From Taiwanofungus camphoratus (taxonomy: Eukaryota; Basidiomycota; Agaricomycetes; Polyporales; Taiwanofungaceae): 64,000 bases of DNA. Positions 1 through 10,347 of the stretch are shown one piece after another. The stretch lies in contig CP021233.1 of assembly GCA_003999685.1 (NCBI GenBank), positions 930,001 to 994,000 of the forward strand, given 5' to 3'. The notes under the pieces are model-generated. The model made no database searches. It was not told the DNA's origin and saw nothing but the letters and a program-made list of their open reading frames with translations. The stretch's first letter is position 1. Each line of letters starts with the position of its first letter. The translations under genes and the position numbers were made by a program.

Positions 1-1480
1 ATTCCGTGTCAATTCTAGCCATACCCCTTCCACGTCCGGCACATGCACCTGTCCTCCTAACCGTCCCTTTGAACCGACTTCCAATGTAACCCGAGTAACC
101 TCTGCCGCTAATGTCCTGAGCCGAACCACCATGCTGTTGACCGTGTTTTTCAATTCCAATATCTCACCTCGCGCGTCTACCTCGATCTGCTTAGACAAAT
201 CACCGAGTGCGACAGCCTTTGTAACCTTTGCGATAGACCGGACCTGATTTGTGAGATTCGCTGCCAATTTGTTGACGACGCCCGTGAGTTCACGCCATGT
301 ACCCTCGACGTCGAGCACGAGCGCTTGTCCGCCGAGTTTGCTGTTGAGGACGTGCGTTAGCGAGATATGGGAAAGCATGTGTATGGTATGTGTCTTATGA
401 TGTAATGATACGCACCCTTCTGTTCCGACTTCCTGACTGACACGAGTGACTTCCTTTGCGAATTGTCCCAATTTGTCAACCTGTAGGCGTAAGCGAAAAC
501 AGCTCAATACACCAGCACAGTAGTGAAGGCAGGAGCAGGGGGCGTACCATAGCATTGATGACTTCCTTGAGCTGTACCATGACCACGCCCTGCACGGGCA
601 CCGTAATCTTCTGCGACAAGTCCCCCGTCGCCACCGCATTACAAACGCGTGCGACGTCTTGGACCTGTGCCTTTAACAATTTAAGCTCCTCAACGGCGCT
701 CATACCACTTTCAAATGCCGCAGCAGCCAGGGGACCGGGAGGGACAACCAGGGGCGAGCTTATTGGCTCGCCAGTGAACGCAGCGACTTTCGCCATCGTC
801 GCGCTGTCGGTGATCGTGCGACCGCAGCTGGGGCAGGCGACGTGATCTGCGTGCGAGGACGGCGGTGCGCTGGCGGGCCCCGTGCCATTCGCGCGGAATG
901 ACTTCGTGTGCTCTAGCGGGTTGACGACACCTTCGAGCGAAATTGTCATCGGCGAGGGAGTGCGGCCGTTACGATAATTTGTGAGGGCAGGAGCGGACGG
1001 GGTGGGCTCACCATCGGAGGCGGCGCTATCGTTATCGTCGCTGTTGTCGAGCATATCGACGTCCTTCGATGCTGAGTTGGGGATGCTCTCGACAGAGGAG
1101 ACGGGGGTGGCTGCAAAAAACGGGGAAGGTGTCGTTGCTGTCTGGGAGTAGAGCCCGCTCGTCTCGGCGGCATCGCTTCTCGAGCTGGAAGAGGATGAGC
1201 TGCTGACGGGCGGGGAGTCACCTACACTGCGGCGCTTCTTAGACTCTGGCCCACAACTGTCGGAGGCGCGGATAGAAGCAAGGGTGTCTTCTGCGGTATA
1301 CATGCGGCGGGCCATGGCACTCAGCGAGCGCAGGATGCTGTCTGTCTGCCAATCTGAGGGTCCATCATAGCGGGGGACGGGGGAGGAGAGGGGCCCGAGC
1401 TCGTATACGGAGAGTAATGCGACTAGGTGATTCATGAATGGGTGGGAGCTAGTGCCGCGATAGTCGATGATGGCAGCCAT
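1..1480 (-). CDS. Group III (Nik1/Os-1-type) histidine kinase, N-terminal part; runs off left edge
   Basis: Group III hybrid histidine kinases are cytosolic osmosensors that feed the HOG MAP kinase pathway through phosphotransfer. Only the N-terminus and the first HAMP repeats are inside the window. Exons on the minus strand are 548-1480, 416-480 and 340 to the edge; introns are 481-547 (67 nt) and 341-415 (75 nt), all GT-AG and in phase. Residues 1-280 are a Ser/Asp-rich head with a CPSCG motif. HAMP-type repeats follow, recognisable by [31 protein letters not shown] and [20 protein letters not shown]. This tandem poly-HAMP pattern is diagnostic for the family. The start at 1480 (MAAIIDYRG) was chosen because the two related copies nearby begin with the same residues. 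The kinase and receiver domains would lie left of the window and cannot be checked. Confidence 0.88.
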
Positions 1481-4400
1481 AGTGCCAAGCTCGTCGTCGT
1501 CGCAGTCGTCGTGGTTGTCGGCGTCGAAAATGCAGACAAAATGAGGAGGGACAATTGTCTGCAGACGGAGCGGTGCTCCAAAGTAATATCGGATGTGGAT
1601 GGAGGAGCAGACGCGAGCAGCCACAGGACGCAACTCAGCGCTCTCCACGCGCCGTTAGCTTACATGCACAAATTGAAAATTTACACCTCTCGCTACGTCT
1701 GCACCGCTTTCAGCTCGCAAACGTGTTTTGTTGTCCGCTGCATTTCACAAGACACCGATTGTCTTGCATCGTCTCAAGAACATCTCAAAATGTGCGATTC
1801 AGACAGCGTGGGTGCAGTGAATTTGACCTGCCGAGCACCCCATAATTATCTCAATAACCTCGAGGTTTCTACCCGATAAAGAAGGATATCTATTTCTTCT
1901 TCGCGACAAGTCCCCAATAAAGTATGCCGATGAACACATAATCTCCGGCGCTTAAAACAAGGACCCTGGGCACTCCAATCATCGGGGACCGACAAGACCG
2001 GCAACAACCTAATTTTATCAACAGGTATCAGGCTCACCGCACACTCGTCGCAACGACAAAAGCTAAAACTCCTATCCAGTGCTTCGGGAGAAGCTCCCGA
2101 GCCCGCCTTGTCGATGCCACCATGCCTACATAACTCCTGTATGATCCCGCCAGTCGGCATCCCTATCCATTGGTCGGGGAGGGGGCGCGTGTTTCGCGCT
2201 CGGACTTCCAGATCTAAGATGAAGCCAGTACAATACCTGGTGGGCGAAAATAGACCCTTAGCTCCGGCACGATGCCCCGCTCATAAACGGGTCCGAGGCG
2301 AATACACCCCACCCTCTGCAGTCGATAGCGAGGTTTGACAACTGTCTCTCGGCGTGGATAGACGTAGAACAGATTCAGCTTCTAGTCTCACTCTCGGCAG
2401 TTCAGTAGAATCGATTAGGGGGGAAATATTCACCGAGGTCCGAGATACTTCCAAGTTCCTTTCCTCCGAAGTCTTCCTGTAGTGTCGGTCACTGCAAAAT
2501 GCCGAGCAAGTAATTGCTCTTTATAGGGATGATGCGTTGCTTTGTGGTCAAAACTAGTCATTATATCATAGGGAGAGCGCAAGAGAACAGCGTGCAGTCG
2601 CAAATAACGCTTGCCAGCAGATGGTAGAAATTTCAAATGAAATGCCCCGTCAGCAAGCAAAACAGTCCAGCTCTTGCGCACGTTCTGCACTTTATGTGGT
2701 TTCTCTCACTGGTAGCAAACACAGTCGTCTTCGTAATGAATCCGATTAGATCACCACGAGCAGCATAAGAGAGAGACTCACGCCCACATGTTCTCAAAAC
2801 AGTTCCGTTGAGGCTTTCTCGAAGTGCATCACGATAGGACACTGGGTCCGCGTATTGAGAGCGTCAGACTCTTGCTCAAACGAACTTGGCGCAAAAATCG
2901 CGCGGAAAGCTCCGCCAACCCTCTCAGCAAGTCGACTGTCCACGAGACTGAGCTCGCGGTTGGAGATTTCAATTGATACGCTTCATGGTTCAGAGATTTT
3001 TCAGAAAGTCCGTCCTGGCATGGATCGAGTCGTGTTCAAAGCATAACATACAGCCAGCCGCGATGGTCCGCATTCACCTTCATATGTACCAACCGGTGCG
3101 ATCTTCCGAGGACGGAAGGTAAAATACCGACAGAATGGATCAGCAGTGTCGGGGGTACACCTCTGACAGTCCGGCGCGCCACAACCCCTACGGCAGCAAG
3201 TGAGATCCTTTGGAGATCCGATAACCTGCGATAACTCGACAGGCCAATTAGAGTGCAATCATGTGAGCAATGTTAGGCAAGTGTCAGCACCAGAAGGAAG
3301 ATGTGATCCGGAAACTCTATCTGCACTTGCGGACGGGGTGATCATTTTCAGCCTTCCTGGACGTAAAGTGGCCGGAATGGTGATCCACGAGATTGAGGAG
3401 CTAAGAAGACGGGGACGAGGATCGGTACATGAAACCAAAGACATCAAAGGGGGTGGAATTGGACATGAGTGCGGGTCTACTGTTGGCCGGCAGTGCTAGT
3501 AGTTTTGTGAGCCTGTTGTGTGTAGCTATGAGCCACCATCAGATTAGCAGCCCAACGGCGGAGCGCGCAGGCCGTCAATATTCAATGCCATTGACAATAT
3601 GGCATTCACCTGACGGTGTCTACTCGTCGCTGAGCGCACCATGACACAACCGCCGACCTCGATTGAATGTGAATCAATCACATTCGTAAGTACGCATTAT
3701 GCATGAACGTGCCTGTGCCCAGCTGCCATGACCGCCACTATCACGAGCGACCAGACGTGTCCGTCAGGCAATTCAATTCCTGCCAATGTCGCACCCGCTG
3801 GCAGCCGATCCACCCGCGTGCTGCAGGTCCTGTGACCCCATACGCAATTGAAGCCAGTCGAACGGGCAGAAGCAAGGACTTCTAGGGAAAGTAGATTGAC
3901 TGTTCAGGTTGCACACCAGAGATTCACTCCCAGGAGCGAAGCTTCGGGCAGCCAGTTGGAGCACGGCTTTGGGCGACGGCCATGCTTCGCGTTCGACGAA
4001 ATTCGATAGCGTTCTTCAATGTGCAACTCGTGTGAACGAGAAGAGCAGGAATCAGGGGAGGAGCTATACGCTGTTGATACGCAGCAGTCATGAGGACAAA
4101 TACACAACACCGATTTGTGCGCTCCGGGGTAGATAGGTAGATACTGAGAATCCAACACGTCGGCTGGGGAATTGACAGTATAACTCAGCGCTGCATGGAT
4201 TGGCCGAGGCGAAGTCGGCTAAGAAACAGGATCAGCCATAGTCACGAAATATATTAGCACACTCACAATGTGAGGTGACTGGTCCCACAGAATCTGTTCA
4301 GCTGCCGTCTCAGTCCCCGATAATGTCGCCTGAAAATTCAGACATGGCTAGATAAGGATGATCTGAAGGACAATCAGACTAATCACGAGGTTCTGACAAC

Positions 4401-4877
4401 CACACTCACAAAGGCCAACAGGCGCCGAAAGGAATCAAATGCCCAATTACGTAGAAAATATAATGGCTTCCCGAATCGCGGCATTAGGAGGCTGAAGTAG
4501 GACATCAGAAAGCACGAACAAGTAAGAGCCAAGTAAATGCAAGCCATCAGTAAAGGAGTGAAGTAATGCTACATGCACAAGATACTGTAAGTAATCGCAC
4601 AGATGGATACAGACAAATCTGACAAGCCTTACAACCGGCACAGATGACAAATGGTCAGACCTGCCTTGAAAAAGAACAGGGACACAAGTGTTCAAACATT
4701 GTCAAGGTTCACTGGATCCCAACAGGATAAGGGATAGATATTGTCGCTGCGAGCTATATCGTAAGATTCGTTGCCGATGCCAACGTTTTTACAATAATGA
4801 GAACCTTGACTAAATAACCTGTCCCGTGCGACAGGCAATACTAAATTAGAGACAAGAATGTGCAGTAGGGTTTGGCT
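1481..4877. other. Intergenic stretch, nothing recognised
   Basis: This 3.4-kb stretch holds only short open frames on both strands without recognisable motifs. A minus-strand frame of 104 codons (1846-2160) contains a CRCDEC cysteine motif, but I cannot tie it to a family or connect it to exons. Part of the stretch just right of 1480 must contain the promoter of the histidine kinase gene. Confidence 0.5.
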
Positions 4878-5710
4878 TCACCTTTCTCCACCCTCTAGAT
4901 CGAAGTGAGCGATCTCGTCTACGAAGTGCTGCAAGTTGGTGATCCATGCGTAGCAAGAACACCTCAGTGTCCAATTTTGCAGCAGTTGCCTGAATGCCAG
5001 TAGGGCAGGAAAATGCACCATACAGTGGATCGCAGCCTTGTGCTGTACCACAACAACATCACGAACAGGTATCACGCATAGAATAACAGATTCGTGAGCA
5101 GTCATGTGTCTGACACTTCAATCAATTTAAGCTCGTCTTCAGCACTCATGCCATCTCGAACAGCAGAAGCCGCAGGCCGGGGGACTACATTATGCGAGTT
5201 TCCGACCGTACTAGGAATAACCACGCATCCGCAAGTGGGACACATCGCGCTCTGAAACGTGCCAGTAACAATAATAAGGCCATCTAGCACTGGTGCGCCA
5301 GGCCCGTGCTATGCTACGCGCGCTCGAGGACGATGAGCTGTCGCTGGAGTGGGACTAGCCAGTACTGCAACGCTCCTGGCCCGACGTCTTCTGCAGCCTA
5401 GATGAAGGTAACAGTACCTTCGGCAGTGTGCATGCGGCGCACAACAGGATTCAGCGAGCGCGAGATGCTGTATGTGGACCTGTGGGGCCTCATAGCTAGG
5501 GACGGGAGTAGAGGAGGGCCCGTAGACAGAGAACAAGGCGGCAAGGTGGCTAATTGAAAGGCGAGAGCTGGCCCCAAATTGCCCGGTGACAGTACTCATC
5601 AGGGATTGAGTTGAAAGGACTCTCAAGGGGGTCTTTCGCTGCAAGCATTTGATTGCTTCAGTGAAACCTGATAATATGGGTACGGAATCTGGACACCGGC
5701 TGTATGCCAA
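4878..5710 (-). pseudogene. Decayed copy of the group III histidine kinase N-terminus
   Basis: Fragments in different frames of the minus strand match the head of the neighbouring histidine kinase in the right order. They are HLAALFSVYGPSSTPVPSY (compare [21 protein letters not shown]), SISRSLNPVVRRMHTAEGT (compare [18 protein letters not shown]), CPTCG followed by MSAEDELKL (compare CPSCG and MSAVEELKL), and VVVVQHKAAIHCM (compare [13 protein letters not shown]). At least one frameshift and several stops break it, and no downstream HAMP repeats follow. It is a relic of a local duplication of a host gene, lying head-to-head with the HAMP-only copy that starts at 5976. Confidence 0.8.
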
Positions 5711-5975
5711 TTCTACGCTAGCTCAATCAACCAGATGAATGGTAAGGCAACGTCGGGTTGAATGTCCGCGGTCGTCTGAGTACAGGGAGAATGGGTGATT
5801 ACTTGTAAGTACTGACGAGGGTGGAACAAGGACAGAGTCGGTGGGCATTGTCCTCATATGGCAGCAGATATTGCGGACGGGAATTCCCGGTGGTCACAGC
5901 CAAGCCAGCTGATTGCTGAGGCCCGCGACTACGCGACTCACCTCTTTCTCAAGTTCGTCGTTGTCGACAACGACG

Positions 5976-7097
5976 ATGGCAGCAATCGTCGAAAATCATG
6001 CGCCCATCGGACACCCCTTTATTCAACACCTCGTCGCTGTGATGTCTGCATACGAGTCCGGCTCAGTGTCCTCGCTGCTGCTCAGGTACGATGGCCCATC
6101 TGATACCGATACGGACACCGTCCTCCGCTCCCTGGGCAACATCACGCGCCGCATGTACACTGCTGAAGCCGCGCTCGCCAGCATAAGCGCATCGGAGAGC
6201 TCTGGCCCCGAGTCCAAGAAGCGCCGCAGCGGCGGCGACAGCATACCCATGGCCAGCTCGAGTGCGTCAAGTTCACGCTCTGATACCCCCATGCGCGACA
6301 TCACGGAAACCAACGCGGCGACACATGCCGCCCCTGAACCCCCCACGCACGCCGCCGACCGTCCCCTTCAAACCGGGCCTTCTAGTGTGAACGAGAGCGG
6401 ATTGGTGGCAGCGCCGCCCACGGCACCAGAGGATGTTTTGTGTCCGAGCTGCGGGAAATTGGTTACGGACAGTGATACGCTGGCCAAGGTTAGAACGTCC
6501 TTGGGCGAGCCGATGAGCTCGCAGCTGCATTTCCTCAGCCGGCCGGTCGGGTCGCTCCCCGACGGCAGCATGAGCCTGAAGGACGAGCTGGACATGACCA
6601 AGGCGATTATGCAGGACGTGATCCGCGTGTGCAACTCGATCGCGCGCGGAGACCTCTCCCAGCGCATGACAGTACACACGATGGGTGTCGTGTACTTCCA
6701 TCTCAAGGAATGCATCAACGATCTAGTCCGCCGCTCCATTCTACCTCCATGAGCCCTGCTGACTGGCTTGCCTGCGAAGGGCAGGTGGACAAACTAAGAC
6801 GGATAGCGAAGGAAGTTACGCGGGTGAGTTGGGAGGTCGGCGTGGATGGGTGCGTGTCTCCTGGTCGTCGTACCCATGGTATCACCTTCAGCTACATTCG
6901 CTAACGACGTGCACTCAATCCCCAACAGCAAATACGGCGGCCAAGCGCTCATCCTCGACGTCGACGGGAGCTGGCGCGACCTCACGGTCGGCGTGAACAA
7001 GCTCGCGTCAAAGCTTACTGATGCAGTTAAACGAGAAGGGCGTGAGCGGAGACCGGTTCCCCGGTCAAGCTATGTTGTACGTAAGCGGACCATATGA
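5976..7097 (+). CDS. Short HAMP-only paralogue of the group III histidine kinase
   Basis: A 327-residue protein is encoded by exons 5976-6725, 6785-6849 and 6929-7097. The 58- and 79-nt introns sit at exactly the same codons and phases as in the full kinase gene (both middle exons are 65 nt). The head keeps HPFIQHLVAVMSAYE, RRMYTAEAALASI and CPSCGKLVTD. It is followed by one HAMP-like unit (GDLSQRMTV, KEVTRVSWEVGVDG) and the start of the next (KYGGQALILDVDGSWRDL). The reading frame then diverges and stops; no kinase, ATPase or receiver domain follows in the next kilobase. Conserved introns argue for DNA-level duplication, not retroposition. It may be a HAMP-only modulator of the kinase, or a truncated pseudogene whose frame happens to be open; the open frame and good splice sites favour expression. 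Function is not known. Confidence 0.7.
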
Positions 7098-8048
7098 ACC
7101 CGAAAGTTGCCTGCTGAGGCACCTTCTCTTTGCACTGTAGCTTTCGTAATACCGTCACGCCACCACAGATACACGACAGGCTGTACAATATGGTATAGGG
7201 CTATCAACACCCCCCCACGAAGCTCAGCGCGCCTAGACACAGGCACCTGACACCCATCGGCCGTTGGCTCAGTGGAGGGTGCTAGGGCTGCAGGCAGCTA
7301 CGGGACAGGCGACGACGCAGTCTAGCTTACGCGTCGGCCGCTGTGCACCGCATCACGTCTAGGACTATCGTGTAGCGTAGAGCTTCGTCTCACACGCCGC
7401 ATTGATGAAATGACCTCCTGACTGCGGATGTGATAAGTCTCTGTACGCGCGCCTCCACAGATGGGAAAGTGCGGAGGGAGCGAGTTGGGCGGTCATATTG
7501 GCGAGACGGACCAGACTTTCTCGGATGTCTGTACCATCTGAGGCCTTGGGCGATGTCCGATGCAGCGGCATCCCATTGGCATGTCATGAAGGCATCAAGT
7601 GGATAGTGTCTTCTCACATTGAGCTTTTCAAGCCAGAATATACATACCGAGGAGAAGCCAGGCCTCAACTTAGAACATCTCAGGTCAATTGCTAGCTCAA
7701 CACAGGTCGGTCAATCAAATTATTTGAAACTATTTTGTATATACTAAAGCGACTTTGTTGTTGAAATAGCTTTTGGCAATAAGTAACTGTTTCCTCCATC
7801 AAACCCGAGGTCAGAGTAGCTTCATCTCGCGAAATAGTTCGCATTCTACCACAAGGGTCAATAGGCAACTGCCATTAGTATTGAGATTGCTACAATATAC
7901 ATACGCCAGACATGCGTATCATATGACCAATCACGGTAAAAAAAAATGGATGTTCCTCTGGCTGACAATCACAGACGGAAGAATATAGGCCTGCTCCAGC
8001 TGATCGCCTGGCTACGGCCCACTGAAACCTACTCACCCGTATTTGACG
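7098..8048. other. Intergenic stretch, nothing recognised
   Basis: Only short frames without motifs are seen between the HAMP-only gene and the 3' end of the carboxylesterase pseudogene. A C-rich run near 7210 follows the HAMP-only gene. Confidence 0.5.
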
Positions 8049-9640
8049 TCAAGGCATTTGTAAGGTGAGGTTAGTCAAAAGGTTTGTCGCATTTAAACGA
8101 TATGTATCAGTTGTGAAATTTACTGAAGGTGACGGATCCAGGAAGGTCAACAGCGGTGGCGATGAGGCAGAAGAGTTCCATTGCGCCCAGGTGATGTTGG
8201 AGAGGTAGCTGACATTGGGAGCAAGCCCTGAAGGTGCGTTAGGGTTGACAGTCGTCGCAAAATTAACTAGAAGCGGCCAAAAAATTGCATTCAGAGTCAA
8301 ATCTCAGAGAGGTTTGACAGACTCAATGCATCCATCCCGAAAAAATCTCCGTTGCTGAAGAACCCTTTGATATCGGCTGTGTGACAAGATGGGGTGTATC
8401 CTTGTTGCATAAGTATCCTGAACAAAATAAGAAAACAATCAATATACAAGGGGGTGTTGTCATCAGGCTCACGGAATACCTAGGTATCCTGTGTATGTGA
8501 AACGACTTGTAGAGAAAATCGGCGAGGCGCTTGGAACGAGAAGTCTCCTTGGAAAGCCGCGAGTCGTTTGTACCGAGGACCACGTACAAAGATACCAGAA
8601 CGATGAGCCCAAGAGTTATTTCACATAGAACCAAGACATTCGCGTTATGTTATATTTGTTCCCAGCTCCAAAGGAAGAACCCTGAGAGGACGTTATATCA
8701 AACGGTCAAAACGATGGTTTGAAGCACACACGTCGCTGGGATCTTCGGGATAGGCGGCTCCGATAGCTTCAATTTCCGATGTTGACGCACCAGGGAGATA
8801 ACTAATTGTTTAGACTCACTTTAGCATCAAGTCTCATCGCCAATTGACGCTGAGGATTTCGAACAAATATATCACCATCAAGTCGTGGATGCCATGCCGA
8901 ATTCAGACTGGTGTAGTTGGTGAAGCTGGGAGTCATGTCCACGGCAGCCATGAGCTGTTCGTAGGGTGCTTGGCGGGGGCAATCCAAAGTGTCAGACTGT
9001 CCGGTACAGTTGGTGTATTTCACAAGCGTATCATAGTAAGGCTGTCCAGCTGACTCGTGTAGTGCATCGGGAGAACCAGATTCCTAAGACAAGCAGATTA
9101 GAAGCAGGAACGGGCGACCCTCACAAACATTCACCATAAATGCACCTTGGAAAAGATCATGCGAAGTTCCATTGTTCATGAGCCAGTGTTAACCTACAGA
9201 CTGAGCCCCCGCACTCTCTCCCCATCTATCGTAATCGAAAATTGAGAAAGTCATTCAAGACGTCAATGGAAATCAACATACATGATGTGGGGATCACAAA
9301 AGTAGAGAGATATGTCGCCTGACCCATTCCAACACTGAAGCGGAACGCATGGGATATATATTTGGCGTGCGATAAGGTATTCAGAGTGGCATACGATCCC
9401 TCAAGCCCATATTGGTCAAGCCGGCCTTCTGCACTTCTTCACCTTCCAAGAATCCAAATGCTGTAAGTATGACGTTAGTACTGCGCCTCAGACCTGTCCA
9501 TGGACTCAAATTTACCGTTCGAACGATAATTGGCAGGGGCAAACACTACCGGCTGGCCCAGAATGAGAGACCGTTCTACTACAGGTTCACCCGCTGAGGT
9601 TATCTCCGGCCTCAAATGCTCCTAGACCAATATGTCAGCA
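8049..9640 (-). pseudogene. Type-B carboxylesterase/lipase pseudogene
   Basis: Intact enzymes of this alpha/beta-hydrolase family are usually secreted and hydrolyse carboxylic esters. Minus-strand pieces appear in family order. They are VVERSLILGQPVVFAPANYR then FGFLEGEEVQKAGLTNMGLRD across an intron, the nucleophile elbow GESAGAQS (about 9207-9224), NNGTSHDLFQGAFM then ESGSPDALHESAGQPYYDTL, and CTGQSDTLDCPRQAPYEQLM with WHPRLDGDIF. After these come YPEDPSD then GSSFGAGNKYN, and finally the C-terminal LVNFATTVNPNAPSGLAPN with LLTFLDP. In-frame stops interrupt the elbow region and later parts, and the N-terminal third with the signal peptide is not found. The intron remnants show it was once an ordinary spliced host gene. 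Confidence 0.8.
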
Positions 9641-10347
9641 GGTTACGACTCGGTCTCTGAGAAGACCAAGCCTGCATGCCTCCATAGATCCACTAATCTA
9701 GTTAACAATCCCATTTATTTTCTCGTTTCACTTATGACTTACGGAAAGCACGGGAGAGGACATCAAACTATTAAGGCGAGTGCATATATCAACGGGTACA
9801 TGAAGATGCACCATCGCAATACTAATTCTGATACTATCCGGCTTGTCTGTCTCTACGGGCGCGCGGCAACCACCTCTGCTTGCAAGCCACCATTTTGAAT
9901 GCACCTATATTGGACACACGCGAACTGCACAAAACCGCATCCCTTGCGGAAATAGGTTTCTTTCACTGCACGTTGGATAAGTGTTGTCATTGTCCGGTAG
10001 GCCCCAGTGAAGAGCAAACAATACGTAGGGTATATGGTTTTGGTTGTACAAGGACCAAAAAGGGAACGTTCATGTAGTCAAGGAGCGAGATGTGAGTCTA
10101 ATCTACTTGTGTCGTGAGCGCGGAAGAACCTCTATAGACGGGAGCAATGCAAGATATACAGCATCTAAATGCAAGAGACGATAGCTAGGCGCGTCCGTGG
10201 TGCGATGGGTACCGGAAATGCTATGCAGCCAGAAAATGTGATATATAAAAAAAAGGGGGGAGACCTTGTGGAATCATGCAGCGGGACACGGAGCACAGGA
10301 TATGGGAGCACAGGAAGCGGCGCGCAAGGCACGAGAACACGAGACTA
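9641..10347. other. Intergenic stretch
   Basis: Nothing supportable is seen here. The upstream third expected for the carboxylesterase relic is not recognisable, and the right part must contain the 3' untranslated region of the PRM10-like gene. Confidence 0.45.
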
